Below are positions 48,300-58,462 of a stretch of 64,000 nt of DNA, one piece after another (the first letter of the stretch is position 1; the number at the start of each line of letters is the position of its first letter). A model generated the notes under the pieces. It was given only the letters and a program-made list of their open reading frames with translations, had not been told where the DNA came from and searched no databases. A program made the translations under genes and the position numbers. This stretch comes from Lunularia cruciata (lineage: Eukaryota > Streptophyta > Marchantiopsida > Lunulariales > Lunulariaceae), in assembly GCA_948567375.1 (NCBI GenBank), contig OX419756.1:41802333-41866332 (forward strand), given 5' to 3'.

Positions 48300-49260
48300 A
48301 TCTAGTAGAGGGATTATGTCTTTTAGAGTTGTTCAGTGGGATCAACATTGGACTAGCTGTGGTCCTACAGGCGGGGTATATGAGTGCATAGGTACTTGTA
48401 TGTGGAGAGAGATGAGACTGCTAGGTGAGTCTCTCTCTATCATGAGGTACACTTGGCCTATTTGTATCTTGAGTTATTACCGATGGCAATAGTTAGGAGT
48501 TACCAGATGGCCTTACCAGCAGACATTTCTTTGTTGGAGGCACATGATCTAGAGAGATATGGACCTATTCATTTGGTGATTTTTGGATGGCCATGTTAGA
48601 GACATACACGTGTTGGCTAAGGTTTGGATCTTCAAGATCCTCATTTTGGTGTGTTTTGGGAGTTGTAATGGATATTACGACATCTCCAAGTTCATTAATC
48701 CATTTCTCCAGCTTACATTTTGGAAAATGTCCCTTTGATGGGTGATTCTTGCACTTGGGTGGTGGCAAGTACACATCAAGTCCATTCTTGGATGGGACCT
48801 ACCATATTGTTAGAAGTAGCTAGAGTGGGATCACAGGTTCATTGTCTTTGTCTTTGGTGGACAAACCTCTTACCTAGAGAGGTTTTGTAGTGGGCTTATG
48901 AGAGGATTCAATGACTAGACCATATCATTGTTGATGACATCTTGGATGTTGGGTGTTAGTCTCAAATGGTGATAGGAGTTGATAGGTCACCTATGTCAAT
49001 GGTGAACCTAGTTAGATAGCCAAGAACCGCTTTTCCCACACTTATGAGTTTCCCAGGCTCACATGCTTTTCAAGAGGGAGGTTCGAGATTGGTTTAGGAC
49101 TCACAATTACAATAGTTGGTGGAGCCCAACGTTGATGAGAGAGAGCGGCAATAGGTTTTTGCATAAGTATTACTGTTGTTCCAATAGTATCAAAGGCATT
49201 CAAGTGTCAAGTGTTAGGTTAGGCTATGAACTTGAACTATTTGACCTGGATTGTGAGCCC
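48300..49260 (+). pseudogene. C5 cytosine methyltransferase-like domain inside the old Ty3
   Basis: Motifs in the order of DNA cytosine-5 methyltransferases. LLELFSGI at about 48320-48343 is motif I, the S-adenosylmethionine site. FGWPC at 48582-48596 is motif IV, with the catalytic cysteine after proline. AYILENV at 48711-48731 is motif VI, with its glutamate. LWWTNLLPREV near 48852-48885 resembles motif VIII. VDDILD (48930-48947) and VNLV with SFPGSHAF text follow, then DERER at about 49134-49148. The distance from PC to ENV, about 43 codons, fits the family. It lies between protease and RT. Such a domain could let an element set CG methylation; here it is a fossil, broken like the rest. 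Confidence 0.75.
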
Positions 49261-49889
49261 TGGCTTGGCAGAGTAGCATAGGATGTGCTTGATATGCATC
49301 CCCACTCGGACACTTGTAAGCCATGTGCCTATCAAAATGATTTAGGCACATGTTGGGGGTGATGGACCGAGTGGATAGGGTATTCTTGAGACACAACCAA
49401 TGGCTATTAGGGAGAGTGGTCTACTTGGAGTCCATCCAAGTGAACCTGGTCTACTTGGATTACACACTTGGTCTACTTGGGATGCAGCTAGAGGACATAT
49501 GGAGCTTGCAGCCAGAGAAGAGGGAGTTTTTCACATTGAGGTTGGGACCTCTAGTGCTTGGAGGCATGACACTATTGCTTCCAAGGGCCTAATATAGCAG
49601 CCAGTTAGTACGTCTTCCACTCTTACAATAGTTATGGAGGATACTTGGGAGCCAGATCTTGGACCCAAGCTTACAAGAGAGGAAAGACAAACAGTTTGGA
49701 GGTTCTCGAGGAGCTACACAAGTTGTTTTGCCTTTAGTATGAAGGATTTGCATGCTCTGGTATTCACATGGTATTTGCACCTAGTATTTGCACTTGGTAT
49801 ACGGATTGAGTTGACTAGCAATACACTAGTTTTCTGATGTCCTTATTGATCTAGTGATATGGAGAGAGCATTGATTCAAAGCTGGAGTA

Positions 49890-50620
49890 GTAAACTTTTG
49901 TGGCTGGTTTGGTGGAGATTTCATATGGAGAGTATGCATCAACTACAATAATACCATCCAAGAAGGATATGCTCGGCAACTACATAGATAAGCGGATGTG
50001 TGGAGATTACTACCTATCAACCAATAGACTAGGGCTAATATGTATGCCTTGCCTACACCGGAGGAGATCTTTGATGCAATTGGACATGCAAAGGTCTTCA
50101 GTACTTTGGATCTTCAAGCAAGATATCATTAGTTCCCAATCAAGGAGGAGGATAAGTCTAAGACAACATTTTGGGCTATTGATCCTCACGGTAAGGATGT
50201 ATTATATCAATGGAGGTTCTTACTATTTGGGTTAAAAAACACTCTTGCTGAGTTCTAGATGGTCATGGATAGGGTCTTAATTAGATTAGATTTTGCTAAG
50301 TGCTATATTGATGGCATTTAGGTCTATAGCATTATGGTGGAGAAGCATGAGAGACATTTGTTGGAGGTGTTTGAGAGATCAAGATCTCATGGACTCAAAT
50401 TAAATCTTGGGAAGTGTAGGTTCTTCCATGAGCAGGTTGAGTATTTGGGTCACACTATCTACCCCAGAGGACTTGGTGTTCAGCAGACCAAGGTGGAGTC
50501 TATTGCATGTATTCCTTGGCCTACGGATGTGAGCAGAGTACGAGCATTCCTTGGATTGGCAAACTTCTATTGCCACTATGTTAGAAGTTTTAGTGCCATT
50601 GCCAAGACCTTGATGAAGGT
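49890..50620 (+). pseudogene. Reverse transcriptase of the old Ty3 (5' part of pol)
   Basis: Ty3-type RT text: CGDY, TPEEIFDAIGHAKVFSTLDL, KTTFWAID, DVLYQWRFL-FGLKN, FAKCYIDGI where YIDD is expected, then GLKLNLGKCRFF, VEYLGHTIYPRGLG and RAFLGLANFYCHYVRSFS (50334-50620). The younger Ty3 enters immediately after. Broken. Confidence 0.85.
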
Positions 50621-50624
50621 GACC

Positions 50625-51316
50625 TGTGAGCCGGCCTGTCTCTCACTCAGGATGAACCTCTTATGGCTATTATGGTAGCGCACCATGGACTAAGAAGGCA
50701 AGGAACCCCAACTCCATCATACTCCTCCAAGGCTAACACTCCAAGACTCAAGACATTGCTCACTAGAGAACTCAATGAGAGAGAGATAGTTGCAAATGAA
50801 AGGATGATGAGTACCTCCTCACTCCTTGTTTATATACTTGTGAAATAGTTACGTACCAAAGTTACTAATTACCGTAGTAACTCAAGTTACTAGACTAAAA
50901 GTCAAGTAAAGTCAAAAAGTAGAAAGGAATATCCATTCACATGGGCATATTCCCCTAAGCATGTGGTCTTATCTTGACCCAACCACTAAAGCAAGGATTC
51001 CTTCACATGGGCTATCCTTGGACTAAAGAAGAATCCAAAACAAAAAGGCTTGCGGGCCCAAGAGTTCTCAACTCTTTCCCCAAAGCCAAACACCTAGGAA
51101 TAATACCAAGTCAACACACTAAAATCCAAAATAGTGGTGCTCATCTTTTCTACTTCCTCTAAAGTAAGGTCCCATCTATCTTAGCTATGACTAACTTTAG
51201 CTAACCATGACTAATATAGAACCATCCTTTATCTCTATATAAATAATATCTCTTAAGTACTTGTAATACCAAGCTAAATATCACAATACCACACACATGC
51301 ACAAATGGGTGTTACA
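50625..51316 (-). repeat. 3' LTR of the young Ty3 (left side)
   Basis: 692 bp, partner of 57765-58458 with the same TG...CA ends. A 62-codon plus-strand frame occurs identically in both LTRs and is a chance frame. Confidence 0.95.
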
Positions 51317-51329
51317 TTTACCCCCGGAC
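51317..51329 (-). promoter_or_regulatory. Polypurine tract
   Basis: Minus strand cgggggtaaa directly precedes the 3' LTR start TGTAAC, the expected place for plus-strand priming. Confidence 0.5.
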
Positions 51330-51364
51330 TAAGTTTTCACTTTGTCCTCAAAGTGAAGGTCTCT

Positions 51365-54300
51365 CTACCTTCTATGGTACATCTTCAACTTATCATGGTT
51401 AATCCTATCAAAGTGTCTTCCTCCCAACTCCTTGAGATCATAAGTGTAATTTCCCCACACCTTCTCTACTATGAAAGGTCCAAAGTACTTAGGCAAAAAC
51501 TTCTTTTGTACTCTCTTGAATCGAATGGAATCAAACAACATTACCCAATCACCTTCTTTGAAAGGCTCCACCTTCTTCTTGCCTTGCCTCTTGTCATAGC
51601 TCTCCTTTTGTTTCCTTTGGGCTTGCTCCACTCGAACCATAGCAACTGCTCTTGCCTCTTCCAACTCCATGAGTTGATCCTTCCTTGACTTCTCTGCATC
51701 ACTTCCTTGTGCTTTCTTCAATCTCCTATGAATGCTTTGGAAGGTAGGAAGATCAAAGTGAATAGGTAAGGTAGACTCAATACCATACACCAATTGGAAT
51801 GGAGAATATCCAGTGGAAGTCTTCATGGTTGTCCTATACTCCCACAAAACTGCATGAATCCTCTTGTCCCAATGATGTTTAGCCCCCTCCATTTCTGCAT
51901 CTTTGGCCAACATCATGCACAAGGTCTGATTGGTTCTCTCTGCCAAGCCATTGGAATTTGGCTTATAGGATGTAGTTACTCTATGTGTGATAGAGAAATG
52001 TCGTAGCATGGCTGTAGTAATGCTTCCTGTAAACTCTCCTCCTCTATCAGAAACCAACTCCAAAGGGCATCCAAACCTAGTGATAATGCGTTCATAAAGA
52101 AATCTACCCACTTCATCTTCATTCTTGTCCCTCAATGGTCTAGCCTCAACCCACTTGGTAAGGTAATCAGTAACTACCACAATGTACCGATTGTTCCTTG
52201 GGGTTCTATTGAGAGGTCCTACAAAATCAATTCCCCACTTCTCAAAGGGTCCTAGCAATGGAATTGATCTAAGTGGTGGAGTGGATGTAGACTTTCTAGC
52301 AAAAGCTTGACAAACATGACAAGTTTTGCAATAATCAAGACAATCCTTGAAAATCCCTCTCCAATGGTAACCTGCATCTAGAATCTTGAAAGCAGTCACC
52401 TTTCTTGCAAAGTGTCCTCCACATACTAAACCTTCATGAAACTCCTTTATGAGTAGGATAGACTCTTCCTTACCCACTGCTCTTCGAAGTAGACCATCTG
52501 CTCCTTGGTGAAAAAGAATATCATCCACCATTGTGTAAGGTCTAGATCTTGCTGCAAGGGCCTTCCTCTCCCTAGCATGCATCCCTTCTGGATAGTTACC
52601 TCTTGTCACAAAATCCACAATCTCCTTGTACTCCATTGGAACCTCTTGAGTGACTGAGATTGTCATGAGCTCCTCATCCGGGAAGGAATCATCTACTGGC
52701 TCATCTCCATCATGATCATAGGCTCTAGATAACAAATCAGCATTTGCATGTTTCTTTCCTGGCCTATCCTCAATTGTGTAGTCATACTCAGACAAGAGAA
52801 TCATCCACCTTGCTAGTCTCCCTTCAACATTAGGCTTGTTGAAGATGTACTTCAAAGCCTTGTGATCCGTGACAATTGTGGCTTTCCCTCCAATCAAGTA
52901 GTGTCTAAACTTCTTGAGACCAAAGATCACTGCCAACCCTTCTCTCTCTGTGACAGAGTAGTTCTTCTCTGCTGAAACCATCTGCCTACTAGCATAAGCT
53001 ATTGGATGATCATGCCCATCTTGGTCTAATTGACTAAGAGTGCATCCTATAGCTACATTAGAAGCATCAGTGTAGAGGATGAAAGGCTTACTCCAATCAG
53101 GTTTAGCAAGAATTGGAGCTACAACAAGGGATTGCTTGAGCTCCTCAAAAGCTTTGAGAGCCTCCTTGTCTTCCAAAATCACCATGTAATCTACACCCTT
53201 CTTCATGTAGATGGTCAATGCATAAGCCTTGTTGGAAAATGAGAAGATGAACCTCCTATAGTACCCAACCATTCCCAAGAATTGGCGTAACTTTGTCAAG
53301 CTTGAAGGGAATGGAAGGTCTGAGATTTTCCTCACCTTCTCAGGATCAACTGCTATTCCATCCTTGGAGATGATGTGCCCCAAAAGTAGACCTTCTTCAC
53401 ATCCAAAAATGCACTTCTCTGGGTTGAGTGATGCATTTGCCTCATCCAAGCGTTGCAAGACTTTGATTAGGTGCTCAAAGTGCTCCTCCTTGCTCCCATA
53501 GACACAAAAGTCATCAATGAAATCTCTCACAAATTTCCCAATGAAAGGTTCAAATACCTTGTTCATGAACCGTTGGAATGTGGCTAGAGCATTGCAAAGC
53601 CCAAAAGGCATGACCTTGAAAGCGTAAGTTCCCCAAGGTGTGGTGAATGTGGTGAGTTGTTGATGCTCTGGTGCAATCTTGATTTGGTTATATCCACTAT
53701 AACCATCTCCAAAACTGTACCTCTCATGACCTGCAACCTCCTCCAAGATCTCATCAATGAATGGCAATGGGTAGTAGTCCTTCTTGGTAACAGCATTGAG
53801 CTTCTTGTAATCCACACATACCCGAAGCTTGCCATTCTTTTTCTTCACAATGACAATTGGAGACACCCATTCTGAATTCTCCACCTCAAAGATAAATCCA
53901 GCCTCCTTGAGCTTATCAATCTCCTCCTTCACAACCAAAGATATTGGTGGGCTAATGCGACGTTGCTTTTGGCGGATTGGTCTTGCATGTGACTCCACCT
54001 CTATCTTGTGCTCCTCCAAGGTGACTTCCTTCAAATCCTTGTAACTAAAAGCAAACACATGGATGAACTTGCGGAAAATCTCCTCAAATCTCACCTTCTC
54101 CTCCTTGGTAACATTTGGGCCATACTTGAGGGTAGATAACCTTCTCTCTACCTCCTCAAGTGTCAATGGTGATTTATCTGGGTCCTTCAAAACCTCTGGC
54201 TTAGGTGCAAAATCCATAGCACACAAAGGATACACATCTGAATCAGATTCAGATTCATCCTCCTCCGTGGAAGTCTCCTCTTCCATGCTTGTGTCCACAC

Positions 54301-56200
54301 CTGAAGCTCCTCCTTCAGAATCAGATTCCCAATAATCAGAAGATGGGGTATCTGAATGTGAGGTGTTGGTGGTGTTAGTCACAGGAACAGTGACTCTATG
54401 GTTTGATGGCCCAATCCTTAAGTACCCTTTGTGCCATCGATCAGTTGTGCGTGCTGCTCTCAACCATGGCCTCCCAAGAAGTAAGTCATAGCTTGAATCC
54501 TTCAAGACTTGGAAAGTCATGAGATTTTGAACTCCCATAACTGAAACTACCACCTTATCCATCACTCCTACTGGTCGAACTTGTTGCTTGTTTGCCATGC
54601 TCACCACAAATGTTGAAGCTCTTGAGGGTATCATACCCAACTTCTTCATCAACCTTTCTGACATGGCATTCACTGCTGATCCTCCATCAACCAATGCATC
54701 CTTGATGTTGTGACCATTCACTCTCACATCAATCTTGGAGGCATATTCACAAGCTTCCCATGGTGCTGGCTTGGCATCCACCACCCCCATTGATATTGGA
54801 ACTTTTGCCTTCTTCTTCTTCTTGCTCCTTGTAGAACTCAAACCACCTCTAAGCTCCTTTCTCAAGGTAGGGTTCAAAGCAATTAATTGGCCCACTGTGA
54901 TGTTAGCCTTGTGACTACCAACATCCTCCAACACATTGTAGTTCCATTGTTGCTTGGAGATCAAGAAGTCCTCCATCCCCAACTTCTTCCTTGGAGTCTT
55001 TGTTGTTGATGGTGTTGAGGTGCGAGTGCTCCTAGTAGACATAGGAGTATCCTTGCTTGAAGTAAATCCTTGAGAAGAGTGAACATCCTCTACAAAACGA
55101 GCTCTCTTCTTCTCTTGTGCCAAAAGCTCCAAATTAGGACCCTTGGAGTTTGAGCACTCTCCCTTCTCATACTTGCTCTCAACCACATCTATGGATGCTA
55201 TCCCCTTACCTTTGTTGGGATTAGGAGCCACTTGGGTTTCACTACCTCCCTCTTTCCCTCTATTGGCTCCCTCATAACCCCTTCCTCCATGGTAAGTGGA
55301 ATTTGGGCAATTCCTTTGGATATGGCCTCTTCCCCCACAACCAAAACAATTTCTATCATTGAAATTGTTGGCTGGTTGGCCTCCTCTATATGGATGGTTT
55401 CCATAACTCCTAGGCCCTCTCCCTACATTCTGATCCACCTCTCTCTTCTCCCATAATTGCACCACATTGATCTTGAGATCCGCAAGTTGTTCTGTGATGG
55501 TTTGGAGTGGATCTTTTGGTGGAGGTGCAAGAACTGGAGCAACTACTACTTGTGGTGCAACCCTTGTCACCAAAGTATCAGAAGTTCCACCATACTTGTA
55601 GCCTTGAGGAGGATGCACAACCTCCTTCACCACCAAATCACTTTCATCCCCTTCCAAACTCTCCTCCATACGAATTGCGATCTTGATAGCTTCAACCTTG
55701 GAAGAAGGTTTCTCATATCTCACCTTGCTTCTAATTTGTGGTCTCAATCCTCCCACAAAATTCTTGGTGAGCATGGCCCCTATGCCAATCATTGTAGTCT
55801 CCACATCATCCCCACCCTTCCTCAACACTATGCAAAATCTGGACTCCAATTTTTCCACTCTTTCCACATAGACTCTCACTTTCTCTCCATCTCCTTGCTT
55901 GAGAAATGTAACCTCACTCATCAATCTCTCATAACTCTCATCAGGAAGAAAGTTCTCAATGAGTGCTGAAGTCAAAGTCTCCCAAGACTCCTCTTCCCCC
56001 TCTCTCCTCTCTCTCTTTTGGTATTCTGACTCATACCATGTAAGTGCTGCATCCTCAAAGAAATCTGGTAATAATGAGGCCCACTCATTCTTCCTCCTCT
56101 CATTATTTCCTATGCAAGCTCTCTTGAAGTCTCTCACAAAGGCCTCCACATCTTCTCCATCCTTGCCAAAGAAAACCGGAAGTTTCCCCATCTTAACCAC
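51365..56200 (-). CDS. Gag-pol polyprotein of the young Ty3
   Basis: One open frame of 1611 residues, starting MVKMGKLPVFFGKDGEDVEA (a second methionine at 4). Gag capsid domain about 10-180; CCHC knuckle 285-298 (CFGCGGRGHIQRNC); protease with DGGSAVNAM at 505-513; RT about 765-990 with FIDD at 894-897 in place of the usual YIDD; RNase H from D1045 with TDHKALKYIF at 1111-1120. Integrase zinc domain H1255, H1263, C1294, C1297; catalytic triad D1325, D1385, E1421 (35 residues between the last two); C-terminal GPF at 1574-1576. A serine/glutamate-rich acidic linker lies at 615-660. The protein replicates and inserts the element via a cytoplasmic particle. All catalytic positions that I can place are present; no chromodomain follows GPF. 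Confidence 0.95.
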   Translation of the reverse strand: MVKMGKLPVFFGKDGEDVEAFVRDFKRACIGNNERRKNEWASLLPDFFEDAALTWYESEYQKRERREGEEESWETLTSALIENFLPDESYERLMSEVTFLKQGDGEKVRVYVERVEKLESRFCIVLRKGGDDVETTMIGIGAMLTKNFVGGLRPQIRSKVRYEKPSSKVEAIKIAIRMEESLEGDESDLVVKEVVHPPQGYKYGGTSDTLVTRVAPQVVVAPVLAPPPKDPLQTITEQLADLKINVVQLWEKREVDQNVGRGPRSYGNHPYRGGQPANNFNDRNCFGCGGRGHIQRNCPNSTYHGGRGYEGANRGKEGGSETQVAPNPNKGKGIASIDVVESKYEKGECSNSKGPNLELLAQEKKRARFVEDVHSSQGFTSSKDTPMSTRSTRTSTPSTTKTPRKKLGMEDFLISKQQWNYNVLEDVGSHKANITVGQLIALNPTLRKELRGGLSSTRSKKKKKAKVPISMGVVDAKPAPWEACEYASKIDVRVNGHNIKDALVDGGSAVNAMSERLMKKLGMIPSRASTFVVSMANKQQVRPVGVMDKVVVSVMGVQNLMTFQVLKDSSYDLLLGRPWLRAARTTDRWHKGYLRIGPSNHRVTVPVTNTTNTSHSDTPSSDYWESDSEGGASGVDTSMEEETSTEEDESESDSDVYPLCAMDFAPKPEVLKDPDKSPLTLEEVERRLSTLKYGPNVTKEEKVRFEEIFRKFIHVFAFSYKDLKEVTLEEHKIEVESHARPIRQKQRRISPPISLVVKEEIDKLKEAGFIFEVENSEWVSPIVIVKKKNGKLRVCVDYKKLNAVTKKDYYPLPFIDEILEEVAGHERYSFGDGYSGYNQIKIAPEHQQLTTFTTPWGTYAFKVMPFGLCNALATFQRFMNKVFEPFIGKFVRDFIDDFCVYGSKEEHFEHLIKVLQRLDEANASLNPEKCIFGCEEGLLLGHIISKDGIAVDPEKVRKISDLPFPSSLTKLRQFLGMVGYYRRFIFSFSNKAYALTIYMKKGVDYMVILEDKEALKAFEELKQSLVVAPILAKPDWSKPFILYTDASNVAIGCTLSQLDQDGHDHPIAYASRQMVSAEKNYSVTEREGLAVIFGLKKFRHYLIGGKATIVTDHKALKYIFNKPNVEGRLARWMILLSEYDYTIEDRPGKKHANADLLSRAYDHDGDEPVDDSFPDEELMTISVTQEVPMEYKEIVDFVTRGNYPEGMHARERKALAARSRPYTMVDDILFHQGADGLLRRAVGKEESILLIKEFHEGLVCGGHFARKVTAFKILDAGYHWRGIFKDCLDYCKTCHVCQAFARKSTSTPPLRSIPLLGPFEKWGIDFVGPLNRTPRNNRYIVVVTDYLTKWVEARPLRDKNEDEVGRFLYERIITRFGCPLELVSDRGGEFTGSITTAMLRHFSITHRVTTSYKPNSNGLAERTNQTLCMMLAKDAEMEGAKHHWDKRIHAVLWEYRTTMKTSTGYSPFQLVYGIESTLPIHFDLPTFQSIHRRLKKAQGSDAEKSRKDQLMELEEARAVAMVRVEQAQRKQKESYDKRQGKKKVEPFKEGDWVMLFDSIRFKRVQKKFLPKYFGPFIVEKVWGNYTYDLKELGGRHFDRINHDKLKMYHRR

Positions 56201-56430
56201 TCACTATCTTTCTTTTCTCTCAATTTCTTTTTTTTTCCTCTTTTCTTTTCTCTCACTCTATTACTAATAGAGTATATACATGACTAACACCATCTGAGAA
56301 TAATCCACTCTAGGGAACACAAAAGGTTCAGGTTGCTCCAAGATTTCTATAGCAACATCAAATCCTAGAGTGCATATTAATCTAACTCTCATGGATAGTT
56401 TATCCATAAGTTGAAAGATTATCTCCATCA
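56201..56430 (-). other. Spacer between accessory frame and gag-pol
   Basis: About 230 bases. Just before the gag start the minus strand is purine-rich (aaaaaaagaaattgagag). A splice acceptor may lie here but is not identifiable with confidence. Confidence 0.4.
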
Positions 56431-56928
56431 CTAATCTTGAGAACTAGCTGATGAAGGTGGTAGTATTTCTGTAGCTGTACTAAGACTCTCTCCAAGATCC
56501 TTCACCAAAGTTTCCAAAAGTGCTTTTACTCCACTACACTCATGTCCTTTTGGAAGTCCTTCAACTCCACAAACCTCACACAACTCCTTGGTCTTAGATC
56601 TTCTCCCTCCCAATCTTGGTGAAGAAGGTCCAACATGCAAACCCAAGTCAAGTAAGCCTCTCCTTTCCCTCAATCTCTTGCTCTCAAAGGTTAATGGACA
56701 TGAACTTGCCTTATGTCCCTTCTCTCCACATAGAAAGCACTTAGACTCACTCTTTCCTCCAAGTGGTGTAGGTTTTTGGATCCTCTCAACACTCTCTTCA
56801 AATTCTATTATAAACTCTCTTTTCCTCAAATCCACCCTTACAATCACCTCAAACCCTTTGGGAACCTTGCATAATCTCAATTTCCACTCTTGATGACTCT
56901 CCATGTTCCCCAAGATGAATCTAAACAC
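56431..56928 (-). CDS. Accessory zinc-knuckle protein of the young Ty3
   Basis: A 165-codon open frame in the leader, upstream of gag-pol and on the same strand. Residues 64-77 read CFLCGEKGHKASSC, a canonical CCHC zinc knuckle (C64, C67, H72, C77). Residues 117-131 form a second, variant cluster (C117, C120, H129, C131). The N-terminal 50 residues contain basic and acidic strands (RVDLRKREFIIEFEE); the C-terminus is serine-rich. An internal methionine at residue 9 is an alternative start. Gag-pol has its own knuckle, so this is an extra nucleic-acid-binding protein. Ogre elements also carry a frame before gag, but I see no evidence that the two are related. Expression would need its own initiation or splicing. 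Confidence 0.6.
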   Translation of the reverse strand: MFRFILGNMESHQEWKLRLCKVPKGFEVIVRVDLRKREFIIEFEESVERIQKPTPLGGKSESKCFLCGEKGHKASSCPLTFESKRLRERRGLLDLGLHVGPSSPRLGGRRSKTKELCEVCGVEGLPKGHECSGVKALLETLVKDLGESLSTATEILPPSSASSQD

Positions 56929-57741
56929 TCAAACATGCTTTTTGTTGATCTCAAACTTCTCATGCATGAGATCTCCACTCTGCAGAATTGACCCTTCCTC
57001 ACAATGTCACTCAAATCTCCCAACCAATATGTCACAGTCCTCTGAAATTTTCCACACTTGATCACAACTCTAGGGCGTCCCTCCCTACAAAATTTTAGAT
57101 CTTTTCATCGAGCCATTTGGCCTAGACACCTTTCTATTCAGCACCCATATTTCAGATTTGGTCTGAAAACCACCCCCCTCACTTCAAAAACTCATAACGC
57201 ATTGCGCAAAAATGATCTCTCTCTAATTTTTGTGGCACCAGGTAGGATACAATGCACTGAATTTTCTTGGAAATTTTCAGGACAATTCACTAAACATTCA
57301 AGAAATGGCAGACTCTGTACAATTTTCCAGAGAGCATGCAGTTGCGGGAGCACTTTACCCTATCAACTTTCAAAAATTCTAACCCAGTGCGCATAGAAGC
57401 TCTCTCAATAATTTCAAGTGTGCTAACTGAAAGATAACCCAAGCTATCATGTGTAGAAATCTCAAGTCCAGATCTCAAACTTGAGATTTTGCCCAAAATC
57501 ACCTTAATCCCCAAAATCTGCAATCCACCTCACACAATCTCTCCAATTCCTCTCATGTGTACAAGATGTACAAAATCAACTCAAAGACATCATAATGAAC
57601 TACAGGGTATACAAATGGATCTTGGTTCTCTAACATAAGTTCAGCCCTCTCCTCTCCTAATGTTCTCTCCAAGTGAGCTCTCATAGCCTCCTTCTGCCTA
57701 ATGTAGAATTGGACGCGGAACATTATCTTGCCTTCTAGAGA
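56929..57741 (-). other. Leader of the young Ty3, no further gene seen
   Basis: About 0.8 kb between primer site and the accessory frame. Only short frames; packaging signals may lie here but cannot be seen by eye. Confidence 0.5.
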
Positions 57742-57760
57742 GGTCCCGGCAACGGAACCA
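57742..57760 (-). promoter_or_regulatory. Primer binding site
   Basis: Four bases after the LTR, the minus strand reads TGGTTCCGTTGCCGGGACC, complementary to a tRNA 3' end with CCA. It resembles the tRNA-Asp-type site TGGCGCCGTTGCCGGGG known from plant Ty3 elements, with a few differences; tRNA identity is therefore tentative. Confidence 0.7.
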
Positions 57761-57764
57761 AAAA

Positions 57765-58458
57765 TGTGAGCCGGCCTGTATCTCACTCAGGATGAACCTC
57801 TTATGGCTATTATGGCAGCGCACCATGGACTAAGAAGGCAAGGAACCCCAACTCCATCATACTCCTCCAAGGCTAACACTCCAAGACTCAAGACATTGCT
57901 CACTAGAGAACTCAATGAGAGAGAGAGATAGTTGCAAATGAAAGGATGATGAGTACCTCCTCACTCCTTGTTTATATACTTGTGAAATAGTTACGTACCA
58001 AAGTTACTAATTACCGTAGTAACTCAAGTTACTAGACTAAAAGTCAAGTAAAGTCAAAAAGTAGAAAGGAATATCCATTCACATGGGCATATTCCCCTAA
58101 GCATGTGGTCTTATCTTGACCCAACCACTAAAGCAAGGATTCCTTCACATGGGCTATCCTTGGACTAAAGAAGAATCCAAAACAAAAAGGCTTGCGGGCC
58201 CAAGAGTTCTCAACTCTTTCCCCAAAGCCAAACACCTAGGAATAATACCAAGTCAACACACTAAAATCCAAAATAGTGGTGCTCATCTTTTCTACTTCCT
58301 CTAAAGTAAGGTCCCATCTATCTTAGCTATGACTAACTTTAGCTAACCATGACTAATATAGAACCATCCTTTATCTCTATATAAATAATATCTCTTAAGT
58401 ACTTGTAATACCAAGCTAAATATCACAATACCACACACATGCACAAATGGGTGTTACA
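57765..58458 (-). repeat. 5' LTR of the young Ty3 (right side)
   Basis: 694 bp. On the minus strand it starts TGTAACACCC and ends GGCCGGCTCACA. It is nearly identical to 50625-51316. Confidence 0.95.
58374..58389 (-). promoter_or_regulatory. Putative TATA box in the 5' LTR
   Basis: Minus strand reads ttatttatatagag, about 70 bp inside the LTR start. This implies a short U3 and a long R-U5. The same sequence is in the other LTR at about 51234-51248. Confidence 0.5.
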
Positions 58459-58462
58459 GACC

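Larger units (their letters stand above)
50625..58458 (-). mobile_element. Young, whole-looking Ty3 element nested in the old Ty3
   Basis: A 7834-bp element read right to left: 5' LTR (57765-58458), primer site (57742-57760), leader frame (56431-56928), gag-pol (51365-56200), polypurine tract (about 51317-51329), 3' LTR (50625-51316). It is flanked by the 4-bp duplication gacc (50621-50624 and 58459-58462). It sits within the RT-RNase H region of the older element, whose pol text resumes on the other side. By eye the two LTRs differ by two substitutions and one 2-base indel in about 692 bp, so it is very recent. It looks whole. No chromodomain was seen, so it is not a typical chromovirus; a Tat/Athila-like or early land-plant clade is possible. 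Confidence 0.95.

Noticed and set aside
50974-51162. 62-codon plus-strand frame, repeated identically at 58116-58304
   Set aside because: The identity comes from the two LTRs of the young Ty3; it is antisense to the element and has no protein features.
53657-55969. Plus-strand frames of 70-170 codons inside the young gag-pol
   Set aside because: Antisense shadows of the gag-pol frame; composition mirrors the coding strand and no domain is recognised.
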